From positions 24,310,740-24,374,739 of the forward strand of contig OZ020617.1 of NCBI GenBank assembly GCA_963971575.1: DNA of 64,000 nt, given 5' to 3'. This document shows positions 25,301-39,677 of the stretch, piece after piece (the first letter of the stretch is position 1; the number at the start of each line of letters is the position of its first letter). The stretch is from Liopterus haemorrhoidalis (taxonomy: Eukaryota; Arthropoda; Insecta; Coleoptera; Dytiscidae). A model generated the notes under the pieces. The model was given only the letters and a program-made list of their open reading frames with translations. It did not search any database and was not told where the DNA came from. Position numbers and translations under genes: made by a program.

Positions 25301-28300
25301 AAGTAAACAATAATTTCCTGAACCTGTTAAAAATACATGGTTACCGGTTAATCATAAAAGGTTCGGAGTCAGGTTTTGGTTCACTGACCTTGAAATATAA
25401 TGGTTCGGTTCAGGTTCAGGTTCACGAAAAATATAGTTTTTTTCGGGTTTTCGGTTCGAGTTCGGGTTCAGCTTCAAGTCCATGATTTCAACATGTTATT
25501 TGAGTGTTTTAGACTTTGCTTCACCTAAACAACTCTTATTATACACATGTTTTCTATAGGATTTTCTGAAGAAATTTGTAGGTAGCGCTCCCAATAGCCT
25601 CTAAAATATTCATCTTATTAAAAACTGAATTGAATAGAAATAAATTGTTTTTTCATTCTAAACACATTTTCTGTATATATTTTTTATGTAAAGTAAATAA
25701 ATATTTAAAAAAAAATGTGTTGGCTGAGAATTGAGATTATGTGTGTAAGCTCCGCCTTCTATTATACGTTTTGTTCAACCTATTGTTTGAATTATTGTAG
25801 ATTTTTATTGTTAAAGTATCAAAAAGGAATAAATCATTTGTAGTATTAAAATATGTACTAGTAATCAAATAACACATTGTCAAGAGTGAGAAATACGTTT
25901 GTGAAATTGAAAAAATTTACGTCATTTATCAATATATTTTTTATTAATTTAATGAAAACTTAGCTACGAAGCAAATGCAGAAAAAATCACTGGGATTTTT
26001 TAATTAAAATTTTATCGTGACAAAATTTTCGCAAATGATGTAATTTTTGTTTAAAAAAATTAAATAATTGCTCTTAATGATTAGATAACGAAAAAAAAAA
26101 AAAATGATTATCAAAAAAATGTTGATTTTGATGTGATTATAGAAAAAAAAAAAAAATGTCCTAGACATACAGCATTCTGTTGAATTCTCACACTTATTAA
26201 ATACCTACGAAACACTGAAATGTGTGAAAATTCACATTTGACATTAATTGTTTTATTAGTGTAATAATTATATATATAAAAGCCCTAATTTCTCTGTGTT
26301 CCGTAACGCTAAGTTGCGCGGTGTGAATGGGTTTTGCGGGGTGTGGGCGGGAACGAAGTTAGTAGTAGGGGGCGACGTATACGACGAAACGGATAGCTTA
26401 CCAAACACTAGAGCAGAGCATTGTAGTACATACGGTGACTCGAGGGAAGGTTGTTGTGTCAGGGGCAGGTTTTGAATTGATGTTACGCAACGTATAATGA
26501 GCCGCGGGCCGTCTCCAGCTCGATACTAAATTTTTAAACTTTAAACGACATGCATTGAGCGGCTTTTTAGGATTTCCTAGGTGTAATCAGAAACTGCTAT
26601 ACCATTGATGTCCAGCATATGGCCCGCGGGCCGTATCCAGCCCGATACTAATTTTTAAACTTTAAACGATATGCATTGAGCGGCTTTTTTGGATTTCGTA
26701 GGTATAATCAGAAACAGCTATACCAGCGTTTCCCAAAGTGTGGGTCGCGACCCGGCACCGTGGCCCAGAAATATTTTGCCGGGTCGGGAAAAAAATTATA
26801 AAAACACAAAAAATATTTTTTTGTACATATTATTTTTTTTTACGTCAGTTAATCACCAGATTAGTGTGTATTTGTGCTCTTTATTACTATACTATATTCT
26901 TTATTACTATACTATACTTTTTATTATTATTTATTACTCTTTATTACTATAAAGCTACTGCTTTAAAATAAAAATTGTTTTGTAAATAAATGTTTTTTTT
27001 TTTCATAAGGTGGGTCGCGAAAAATTTTAAAACCTCGTACCGGGTCGCGGTCAAAAAAGTTTGGGAACCGCTGAGCTATACCATTGATATCCCGCATATG
27101 GCCCGCGGGCCTTATCCAGCCCGATACTAATTTTTAAACTTTAAACGACATGCATTGAGCGTTTTTTAGGATTTCCTAGGTATAATCAGAAACAGCTATA
27201 CCACTGTTGTCCAGCATATGGCTCGCGGGCCGTATTCAGCCCGATACTAATTTTTAAACTTTAAACGACATGCATTGAGCGGCTTTTTAGGATTTCCTAG
27301 GTATAATCAGAAACACCGATAACATTGATATCCAGCATATGGGCCGCGGGCCGTATCAAGCCCGATACTAATTTTTAAATGACACTCATTAAGCGGTTTT
27401 TATGATTTCCTAGGTATAATCAAGAAACGTTTTTGTTTTGTTAATATACGCAGAATCATGCAAATTTTAATAATTAATTCCTGCTTATATTGATTTTTAT
27501 TCGATATCAGTTTGACAACGTTGTTGGCAACGGGGTCTGCTAGTTATATATTATATTTTATTAATAATGTGTTACATTTTCTATTTTTCGAGACACAAAC
27601 GTATAAAAGTTGAAATTGCCGAAGTGTTACAAACCCATAACTCGAAAAGTACGAAATATAGATTATTTTTTTTGTATTATTAAACTATTAAATTCTGAAC
27701 ATAGTAGGCATAAATTACTAAAGTGTATTGAGTTTATTGTTTAAGCCCTTCATAAGATGCGTTTCCGTATCTTACGGAACGCAAGCTGTTTTTTATTAGG
27801 ATGCCTTGAATATTTTACTTTTTGTATTAGGATGCCGTCACCAAAAAAACAAGGTTGTAAACCATTGCCCTTGATGTACGAATTTATTATAATTAACACT
27901 TTAATTTTCGCGATAAATTAAGTAAAAGATCAATGATCTTTTACTCTATTTAGTTCAATATTTTGAAAAATACTAGATATTTCGGAAACGCCCATAAGGA
28001 ACCAAAAGAAGCTAAATCAGCCACTAAATTTATGAATTAGCTAATCTGAAGAACCACTGTCAAGATAGAAAACTTTTAGCATAAACCATTCTAATGTCTG
28101 CAGTGTTAGCCAAATCGACGTTTGTGTTTTTTCCTTTGATTATGGATAATTTGATATTTTTCCTTTGGATTTCTCCGTTAAGCTAGCTAGTATTAACTAA
28201 ATTTGATATCTTGAATATGACTATGTGAGGATAGGGAAGAAATGTATAAAGGAGAAAGAATTTTGCCGAGAGGCCGTCACGGCCGGACTAGCAGTTAGTT

Positions 28301-31300
28301 AGCCATGGGAAGGTTTAGCTATACTGGTTTTAAGAAAGGTTTTGTCAGTCACGATTTAATAGACGTTTGTTCCTGGATATGTGTAGCTACTACAAAATAG
28401 TAAACAATATGGTAGATTGTGTTGAACTGCTAGCCTTATTTAAATTTCAATGTACTTCAAGTTTTCTATACTCTATCTCCGAAAGGCTGATAGTAATCAA
28501 ATTTATTATTTGTAAAAAGTTATTGTTTTATCACACAGAAGCGGCAAAACAAAAACGACAAAATATGAATAGTTCGAAACGAAATATGTTTAAAAACAAC
28601 GGAGTGTGCCGCACATATTATATGGGAATACGAACTAGGGTTAAACACAATAGACCATAAAAATTTGACCCTAAAATTTTGAGGAAAAATATGGTCACAG
28701 GGGTGTGTTTAATGATATGATAAATATGGTCACAGGCGTGCGTTTAATAAAATGATAAATAGTAATATAGAAATACACAAAACCAAATTTAAACGTGTTT
28801 AAAATGTGCACGCCACTGGTAACTGCCTGACAAAATGATTTATTTACAGCCTTTCTGAGATAGAGTATAATATAGTTAATTTCTCATCTCTTAATAGAAG
28901 TGTAACTAATTTTAATAAAATGTTCTATACACGTGATATATATATATATATCGACTATTAAATGCGTCATTTGATGCATATTTTAATCTGAAAATCTGTT
29001 GTAAAGGTTTATCTCTGTTGATTTTTCGACGTAAAATAAAAATAAAATTAAAACATTAAAACTTAACAACTGCATAGACAGTCCGACAAAATATTTACAA
29101 GCGATGGTCTTTAAAGTGATCATCGGCTGCTCATTTAAATAATTGTCTTTGACTACTAGTGTTCGCCGGAAATCAAAGTGAAAGTGTTAACTTTATCACA
29201 TCTCTATCATACATTATACTATGACCAAAATATCGTTAGCATATGTTTCTTTCTTATACAGGTTCATGGAAGCAAGAATACTACAAATGGAGTTTAGCAA
29301 TGAAATTCTAAATAAAGACAATAAACATAATTGTTTTATGTTGTGTAGTGAAGCTTACAAAAGATTGAAGATATTGTTTGCTGATGTTGAGCAAAAAGAG
29401 TAAGTCATATTTTAATTTAGTTTCATTCATGAATTTGTGCATTTAGGATTATTTTTTATAGGCGGTAAAAATTTTGAGTTTATGTTGAGTTGGCTGGCAA
29501 TATTGTACATGGAGAGTTCATTTGGTATCTACTTTCTGAACTTCTGAATTTTTTCCATCTCAGATGATTATATCGTTTAGAAACTGTTTCTCAAGATCCT
29601 CTTGCATCTGCGACGGATATTCATTCCATAAAACTTGCCAAGCATTGGCTTTTAATTTTCCCGACATTCCACAGCGTGATCGGTTACTAACATCAAAATT
29701 ACCGGCTTTTAAACGCCGAAATTAGATTTGCTAACAAATCCGGAAAAGCTACAGGCCTTTTGGATATAAACCTTTGTTACCTCAACATTCTGTGGATAGG
29801 TAGTGATAAAACTGCCAAATTTCAATCTTCTGCTAGACAGCGTGCGATAAAAATTAGAGGTCAGCCACGATCGCGCAGAACAGTTTGGGTAAGGAATCAG
29901 TCGTCTCTAACGCATGTAGTACGTGGATGACTTGAACCAGGTTTCTTTGAGTAGGGACCTCTTGATATTTATAGTTTCCTATTAAAACAGTTATTTATTT
30001 TTTTCCCCGGCCTATAAAGTACAATCGTAAGACTGTCCCTTTTTTTATCGGCGAGTGTAATTGTACCAGAGGGCGAACAAGACCAAGTAAGAAAATGAAA
30101 CAAGTATTTTTATTCTTTGCCATTTAATGTGTAGTAATTTGTATGCGACCAAAGATTCAGCGTAGGACTTTGTCTGTGAGATATTGTTGATACGGTACAT
30201 GTTTTGGAGCCATACATAAGTATAGTGTGTAATCAAGGCTGAAAGTAATTCAAAACTCTCCGAAACCGTGTTTCGCTAATGGTTACCGAAGCGGAATGCC
30301 GTTCCGGTGTGAAGTATTGTCAAATTGTAAAGTAAAATATATTTAAGAAAACAATGTTCTTTTTTTATTTACCCCTCTTATTATCAGGTGTTATATAATT
30401 AAAATCAGAGGACGATGAAGTTTAGAATTTCCAATTTTTTATTAGTACCATGCTTCGTAAAAGAAAAAGTTTTGCCACTCATTTCTAGGTGGTCTTCCTT
30501 TAGACTATTTTGCTATAATTCACGGCTATAAATTTGCAAAAGGATTTCACGTTTATTATTTCTGTGTAATGCAATATATTTTTGTCAACATGGATTTATG
30601 AACAAACATTTTTTAGGTATGATAAAGAAAAGCCATTATATCTTCGACGTTACTCAGCTTCTTGGGTGTATTGTTCTGTTTTATCATCTGGAGCTTTAAA
30701 TTTGGGTAAATTTTACCCAAATGAAGTGTGTCAGTGGTTAAATTATTTATTGAAGCAGAAAATATATTGTCCAAATAAACGAGGTAAATGGTATGAACAA
30801 CTGGCCATGGTTAAACAAAGCCATTTAAAAGATTTGTACTCGGTAAGTACTTGCTTTATATAGATAGAGGAAACACTATTTTTCTTTGATGTGTTCGGAG
30901 ATAAAAAAAAAAAAAAACAAAAAAAAAATAGTTCAAATGAAATATGTAGTATTTTCAGTAGGCTACAAGAATCTAGTTCAATATGAAATGATTTTCAATA
31001 TTACTATACTGCTTTATTATATTATTATTATAAAGAAATTGATGTGAAGTGTGAATTTTCACACATTTCAGGGCATTGCGGGTATCTAGTAAATAACAAC
31101 AAATTGTGCATACATATAAAAATTATAAAATTCGATAACTTTTGAAAAAATAATCCACGTACTTCCGTCTGGGGACTTACAAGTGTACTTAATTACGAGA
31201 TACGCACGCATCAAGACAGCTACCCAATCAGCCAGTTAAATGTTGTTAACACGGTATTCCAAAAAAATTGATGACTGTCGAAAAAATAATCTAATCAAAA

Positions 31301-34300
31301 ATTTCGTTTCACATTAAAGTACATTACTCAGATTTTTTGATTGACCCCGGGGTTGTAGGTTGTAAGACTAAAAATTTTTTTGCACATTTTTAACAAAAAT
31401 CGTGTCGAAGAAATTTAAAAAAAAACTACTTTTCGTTACTTGTTCTACATTTACAATAAAAAAAAATTTAAATAGTGTAACAACATATTAACACACTACG
31501 CCACTGAGCGTTGTCGGCTCTCCCCACTCCATAGAGACATAACAACAGTAGAGTATGTGTGTTACCACCGACTGGATTCAGTGACTGGAAAGTCCCAGTC
31601 AAAATTTTTAAAAAAATATTTCTTTTTCGAAGAATACATATTTGCTTATATTTTCCCATGTTTTTTTTTTTTACTTTTAACAGTTTCCCTGTATGTGGGA
31701 CAAAAATTTATATAAACATGCCAAATTCCAACTTTCTAGGTTCATCCGTTTGGCCACAATTCTTACTGAAGAGACAGATAGACACATAAGTGACGTTATA
31801 AGGGATTTTTGTCATACCTACAAAACCCTAAAATGGGTTCAACGTAGTTCATATTAGCTTAGTGTGCAGTGCACAACCTGCACACCTGCATGCGACAGCT
31901 TTACTCTGAACGGTGCTTTGCAAAACTTGGCTTAACCATTTATAAATCTTTATATAAATGTTAATACTTTTTTTCTTTTATTTTAGGCTGTTGAATATAT
32001 ATTTGATGGTTTAAATGACCCATTAGTTTCGGAAGTTAGTCAGCATGAGCTGTCAATAAGAGCAAGCAAAATTCGCAGAGGGAAAATATCGGATGAAAAA
32101 TATAATGAGTTACATGATCTTCTTTTGGATGGTTTTGATCCGTTTCCAAATCGTACATTCCAATCTAATGTTGTACATGAGTAAGTTGTATCAATAAATA
32201 TTTTTTAAATCGGTTTAGGGGATCGTTTGCACAATCTACTGTCAAGTTCAAAAATATTTGAATAGCTTAAAAAAAAAAAATTTTTTTCATAAATTTTGGT
32301 TTTTATATGAAACAGCGTAAAATTGTTCCTAGGATATTTAAGACAAAAGCCCATTTTACTACACTATCTTTTAAAACTCAAAAATACTAATTAGATCTAG
32401 AACAAAACAAAAAAACAAAATGTTAATTTTTCACACATTTATATTTTTCGTATGTATTTAGCAAATAAGACCATTTTTGGGTATATTTATGATTATTATC
32501 ATCTATTATCCAATATGTTTGGCAAATCAAATTTCGTCTCTTAACACGTTCACTACGATACTTATTCCTGACAGTATGTATACTGAACCATTTATTTAAT
32601 GTTGCTAATTACATATTTATATTTTTTATAAATGAAATTTTAAAATTTGTATAAATTATGGTATAAAAAATAATATATTATGCTCGTTTTATACGACTTA
32701 TGACCGATTGCTAAAGTAAGAATTATCCCTAACTCGAGTAAAAATCATTTGTTTTTGTATGTTGTAAGATATGAAAACAACTTGTGTGACAATATATCGT
32801 CTTATAAAACTCTTATAATAATATGCAAACTATTGTAGTTTTACAATATTGTACCCATCATTAGGGATGGGAATGATATATCGATATTTGAAATGCGATA
32901 TATCGCGCAAAATATCGATATTCGCACAAAATATCGGTATTCTTGTATCTTTTTTACATTTAAATATATGCTGTTCACTTTTGTAAAAACAAACTATAGG
33001 CTATTCCAAACGTTTAGGCGGAACTAGATTTTGAAATCTAGTAATTTTTATCTATTAATTCGGACTTTTGGTCATTTTGTTTAAGCTTTGTAAATCATAC
33101 GCACATTGAAAATTCTAGTTTAAATTGATTGTCATTATAAAATGTCCTTTTCGTTGCATTTAAATTTTTTGTCGTTGTTAATAAAAATTTCCTATTTATT
33201 TATATTTTTGTCTTCAAAATATGAAAACAAAAAAAATTGATATATGTCATTCGTTTCCATGATTTTACTGTTGGAATTTTAAATTTTCACATACCAAACC
33301 TGAAACATGAAATAACCCAAGCAATGTCCCTTTTTGTGACTACCTAAAATAACGAAATTTCCATTTAGTTCGGCCTAGTCGTTTGGAATAGCCTGTAAGA
33401 CGAAATTTTGATTTCAATAATTTGCACCTTTGAAATTGTATGTCATTGTATGTCATTTTAATAATGATCATAACCAATAAATCCAAAATCGGTTTTACAG
33501 CGTAAGGAATATTTTTAATTTAAAGTTTTGTAAAGTAAAGCTTTGTGTCAATCTTAACAGTCATTTTCTTATGAATAAATTAACATTGTGTATCAAAAAA
33601 TATATTATTTATATGATTATTTTGTTATTTTTATCTGTCTCATTTTGTAATACGGAACTAACAGTGAAAGTTCATTTTTTATGTTGTATATTGACAATAC
33701 ATTTATAATATTGTCATAGTATTGGGTCACACGGATACGCCAAAGTCTGTTTACACCACAACAGTCACCAAAGTAACCAGATCTAGTTTCGTATTACAAA
33801 TTGAGACGGATTATATTAGTTTTTTTTTTGCACATTTAGACGTGTATATGTTTTTAAATCATACTAGATTAGGCAGCGTTAAGTATTATATTCTTATTTG
33901 AAATGGACTATACACATTAGAGGTCACTACGATTACTACACACTACTCATTGTTTAAACAAACGTTATATTGAATCTACTATAAATGGAAGTTATATTTA
34001 ATTTAATAATAATAATCTGTAACATTTGTTTTTGCAGCAACGCTCCAGGAAGAAAAAAGAGTTACGTTCAAAACACAGAAACAGGAAAGGAATATGGATC
34101 TGTAGAGCAAGTAGCAATTCTGTTTTATTTGAATGACAATGTATATACCAATGGTATACACTGTGAAGGTCGTCTGCTTTCGACATTGTTTTGTTTATTA
34201 TTTTGGGATATTATATATCGACATGTACCAAATACATTTATATCAGAAATACAAAAATACCCACTTGATATGTTTAGCGGAGAATTTTATCGAAATAGAA

Positions 34301-37300
34301 GATCTGATATTGATAAAAGACTTAATGACATTGAAAATGTTTGGACGATGGACACATTATGTGATTTTTTGTCAGATATATATAAGACACATTTAGAAGA
34401 ATTGCATGTTTTAATTCCGCAAACTTTTGGAGATGTCAGTGATTTAGCAACTATGGTTAAATGCATAGGAACAAGAGTACTAGGGGCTGTATTTAAACGT
34501 TTTGCTGAAGATTATAGGCTTTACTCCGCTGGACTACCAGATTTATTCTTATGGAATCCGAAAGAAAAAAGGGTAATTATATTACATTATACAGGTTCAG
34601 TAATCCTAATTAGAAAGGTTTGAGGCCAGATATGTATTCCAGAGTAAGTCGTATCGGAATATCATAATATTGTAGTCGCATGGTGTCTACCTCTCCTGGA
34701 ATCCTGGAATCTCCTGGAATTTGAAATTATACCTTGAATTCCTTGAATATACTTGAAAAATTTGAAGTCTAAACGATTTATATTTAAAATATATATTTTC
34801 GTCATTTTAAAACGTCGCCGGTAATTGGCACATTTTGACTTCTTTGGTAACCAAACCATTTTAATAAGGCACCATCAGGATGTAGATGGTTCTTACAGGT
34901 TTTCTAATTCTCTTTACTTTGGAAACTCGGTAGTGTTTTACTCGGGAAATTTAGGAAAAACACAATATTAAGTTTAACTAATATTATTTATTTTAATATT
35001 ATTATTTTGAACCTTACCATTACAATTCTAATTAATGACTAACTTGATAAGACCTAATTAATACATGCACATCTTACAGTACGTTGGCGCTTGCGCCGTC
35101 CTTATGTTAACATTCTTATAATTCAAATATACTACAATTTTAATTTAACATTCCTTTTAATTTCTGTTTATTGTTTTTAATAGTGGACACAGTACATTTT
35201 GATAAATTAAACTCTCGGCATATTTCTCCATTAGTTCGCCCTTTCTCCAGTTCGGCAATAATATTCAGCTTTTCTTACATTATATCCGAGTTCATCTGAA
35301 TTATACTTATTTATTATTTTTTTGTTACCAAACAAGTTTTGGTTAATTTATTTAATCTGAAAATAAGCAGTATCAGAAAAGTCTGAATATTATTATTTAT
35401 ACAGGGTGTTAGGTAAATGTCCGGCACAATTTTAAAGGCAGCATTGTTGGCCCATTTAGAGCTAAAAAGTCCTCAACCATTATTGGATAAGATGCGTATA
35501 TCGCTTGATAATCGATGCAGTGCCACCGTTTAGGAACCACTAATATTTTGTCGGTTACAATCACATATGTGACTGAGATAAATAGAAATCGTGAAAACAA
35601 AACCGTAATTTTATTTCAACAAAATGCATATTCTTCAATTGTGTATAAACTGTTCACTTTTGTAAGAACACACTAGATCTGGTTATTTTGGTTACTTTTA
35701 TGGTGTGTTACTGACTTTAAATGTCAATTAAAAATATTCCTTACGCTGTAAAACCGACTTTAGGGTGATAAGGTTATGATCATTATAACTAAGATATCAT
35801 TTTTCATTATGACATATGTCAAATGGATGGACATTTTAAAAAAGTGAAATTTTTTAATATTATCTGTCTCATTTTGTGATACGGAACTAACAGGAAAAGT
35901 TCATTTTTTATGTTGTATATTAATTATGCATAAGTTATGTATTAATTATGCATAAGTTTTTGTTTCAACATGTATCTCCTTCGATTAACGATGAACAACA
36001 CGGATTTATGCCACGCAGATCCACGGTCACAAATCTTATGAACTTTACAGAAAACGTAGCGGAAAAACTCGATGAGGGAGTTCAAACTGATGCTGTGTAT
36101 CTTGATATGTCAAAAGCATTTGATAAAATACAACACCACGAATTACTTAAAGCTCTACATAGGTTTGGTATATCTCCAAAGACATGTGCATGGTTCCATT
36201 CCTATCTGCATAACCGTAAACAATATGTAGAGTTTCAAGGCTCAAAATCAAGTGAATATGTATCATCCAGTGGCGTGCCGCAAGGTTCAAATCTCGGGCC
36301 ACTCCTCTTTCTTCTAGTAATAAATGACGTTCCCATTCTCATAAAACATTGTAAGTGTTTATTATTCGCAGACGACATTAAAATTTATAAACATATTTAT
36401 GATCTTACGGATTGTCATATGCTGAATGGTGACTTACAGCAACTATGCGAATGGAGTAAATCCAGCGGTCTACTTTTTAATGTTACAAAATGTAAAGTAA
36501 TGACTTATTCCAGAAAACGCAAAACCATAATTTACAACTATGAGATGGATGGACGTACCATTGAGCGAACTGAGTTAATTAGGGACCTTGGAATATATTT
36601 TGATCCAGCACTTAATTTCAATGCACATATTATCAAAACTAAAAATAACGCCCTTAAAAATATGGGATTTATTTTTCGAATAACGAAAGCCTTTCACGAT
36701 ACCCGGGTATATACTGTGTTATTTAACTCCTTCATCAGGTCTATTCTTGAATATGGATCTATCATATGGTCGCCGTACCACACGACACGTATAAAAAACT
36801 TAGAAACTGTGCAAACGCGATATTTCCGTCTGGTTGATTTTCGTTTAACAGGTACCTACCCTAAATTTTTACCTTCTAGTCAAATTTTAAATAAGTATAA
36901 TGTAAAATCATTGTCAGGAAGAAGAGATATTGCATCACTCTTGTTTTTATATAAAGTGTTTAATAATGCAATCGACTGTTCTACGATTCTAATGAATATA
37001 GGCATAAGAGTACCTGCACGTCATAACAGGATTAGGGATAGTTTATTTACCTGCAGAAGGGCTAATACTGAGCACTATGAAATGAGTCCTGTTAATAAAA
37101 TGACAGCCCTTTATAATGCATATTTGTCTAGAGATAGATCCATTGATATTTTCAATTTAAATTATTCATCTTTTCGGGGAATCATATTGACAATGACCAA
37201 ATAATGCATAATGTTTCTAACGTGTGAAACTAAAGCTCATTTTGTTTTAAATCACTGTATATTTTGTTCAATTTGTTTTGTTTATTTTGTTTTGTTAGGT

Positions 37301-37931
37301 TTTTATATTGTATATTTTTGTGTATACCTATTTACTTTTTGTGTACTTTTATGTATTGTATGTTTCTTGATATAAAGACACAATCAGGACAGTTATGTCT
37401 GTGGTGTCTAATAAATAAATAAATAAATATTGACAATACATTTATAATATTATCATAGTATTGGTTCACATGGATACGCCAAAGTCTGTTTACACCACAA
37501 CAGTCACCAAAGTAACCAGATCTAGTTTCGTATTACAAATTGAGACAGATTATACCAACATGACCTACAGCTTCAAAGGTGCAAACTATTGAAAACAAAA
37601 TTCCCTCTTAGTTTGTTCTTAGAAAAGTGAACAGCTTATAACGTGCCATTTTTTTTTAACAAAATCGAAACAAAAATAAAAAAAAGTCAGTGGTTTTCAA
37701 AATTTGGGGCATCTTTTTGTTTGTTTATTTTTGGACGAAATTTGCACATTTTAGAGAAAAATGGCAAAGGAAAAATCGATTGCATTCTACGTCACCTGTC
37801 TTTTAATGTCTTTTTGATTGCTGTCTTTTAAATCGTACCGGACATTTACCTAACACCCTGTATATTAATATGTTTAATGTAATAATTTAATGTTTAGTGT
37901 ATTAATAATTATTATAGGCTGAATTAATGTG

Positions 37932-37973
<42 letters not shown>

Positions 37974-39640
37974 ATACAACCGACGTGGTCAGACCAATGA
38001 TATCCAACAGGCGACCTAAGACCTACCGTTATTTAAAGGATTTCGCGTGTATATATGCCAGATATAGAATCTACCAGATATAACTCTCGGGGCACATTGA
38101 GAGGGGTAAGAAAATCTCAAAAAAAAAATTCGCTATGTTTAATAAACATTATTAGACCCAGTATATGGAACCGCTTTTTCAGTATCACCTGTATAAAATA
38201 GTGTTGTTCAATCGACATTGTCAGGCCTTGCGACGTTGCCAATTTTATCATAGTGTATAATATGATTTGTAAAGTTGAAAACATTCAAACCGACTCATTC
38301 AGTCCTACTGTTCAGGAGTATGTTTACACTCAAGAGTGCATTTTAAATAAATAATAATAATATTATATGTGAAAAAACACTTGTTGATAATTCATATACG
38401 TATTTGCAATGTAACATGTGGATCAAAATGTCCTTTCTTCGGGCGGCTATGTTTTATATAAGAAAATCTCCTTTTTTTTTCGACAAATGACACGTGCATT
38501 TTGTATACTCAATTAACAAAAGAAGATCTGCGATTTATAATACATAAGCCATCTGAGACTGAAAGACTTTTTGATCATAAGTTATTAATTACATTTAATA
38601 TATGCCGATTATTATTTTATACATAAAATATATTCGGGGGATCCTCCTGTGCTGTTTTTTTCACGTGTTTTTGAAAATGATTACACTTCAAATTAAATAA
38701 TTTTGTTACTCAATAAAATGAAGAAATATTAGTCAATACTGTCGCATATCTGACCCGAAAAGCACAGCCACTAGGTTGTACTGCGCATTAAAATATATTT
38801 TTACAAATTGTATCTTGGTTTTAATTATATTGGCGTATTATTTACGTATTTTGTTATTAAGGACATTTATTACTGTATAAATTCAGTAAACTATTACTGT
38901 CGTGATAATAAAAGGTAATATTTACAATTATATTTCTCATATGAAAAATAAAGAGAAGTCATCATCATCATTGACGCGACAGCGCGAGATGAGTCTAGAT
39001 CTCTTAATTTCAAGTTTTGTGACCACATTTTCAATCTGTGTACATGTAGGAGTAATATAGACAGGATTACGTCTATTTTTTAGCGCAAACAGAAATGCCC
39101 GTACAGCTTATAGCCGGTTGCTAAGCAGAGCCCGTAATTTGTCTAAATATTTTTTACACAAATTATTTTAACAATTTAATTATTATCTATTTGCGAGCGT
39201 TCAACGGCAAGCACAAACGATTTATTGCTGGCAGCCACAGGCTTGCTTGTGATAAGTAAAATTAAGCAAGATCCTTAGAATCACCGATAAACGAAATTCT
39301 ATACACCAAAAAGAAGTATGCGTGTCAGGTGGATCATAAACGAGAAAAAAAATAATATTTGTAAAAGGTTGTTTAATTAGACCTTTTTGTTATATCTCAC
39401 TGTTTTTTTTTTTTTTTTTTGAGTGCAGTTTCGGCTCTGGCAATTCTCAAATTTACGGTGAGTCGAAACTACAGTCAGTGAACTAATCTGTGAAACGTAA
39501 CAACAAGCATCATTTAACAACCTTTTATCTTCTAAGTGAAATTTACAAAGTTGTGGAAAATTTACATATATAAATAAAATTGGAGGTTAAATCTGTTCTT
39601 TTTTAGGGTTTTGTAAAACCCTTATACCGTCATTTTGTCA

Positions 39641-39677
<37 letters not shown>

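Larger units (their letters stand above)
26277..27541 (+). mobile_element. Helitron-like element with internal tandem repeat
   Basis: Left end TATATATAAAAGCCC then a GC-rich segment (GTTCCGTAACGCTAAGTTGC); right end ACAACGTTGTTGGCAACGGG followed by TCTGCTAG and T. A short hairpin before a terminal CTAG-T is the Helitron 3' signature. The centre is the 119-bp tandem array. No Rep/helicase sequence, so non-autonomous. Assigned from end motifs only. Confidence 0.45.
35860..37552. mobile_element. MITE-C copy, third level, holding a LINE
   Basis: Ends TTATCTGTCTCATTTTGTGA and, inverted, TAATCTGTCTCAATTTGTAA; TA at 35858-35859 and 37553-37554. Its left 62 bp and right 124 bp match the intact copy at 33634 and are separated by the LINE. 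Confidence 0.88.
35650..37634. mobile_element. MITE-A copy, second level
   Basis: Left CTGTTCACTTTTGTAAGAAC, right inverted CTGTTCACTTTTCTAAGAAC. Interrupted at its TTTTTTAATA site by MITE-C; resumes CCAACATGACCTACAGC. Confidence 0.88.
35402..37860. mobile_element. Outer TA-target MITE enclosing MITE-A, MITE-C and a LINE
   Basis: Ends CAGGGTGTTAGGTAAATGTC, identical in inverted form over 20 bp, with TA at 35400-35401 and 37861-37862. About 0.47 kb is its own sequence; the rest is the nested block 35650-37634. Mariner-type MITE by ends and target. Confidence 0.88.
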
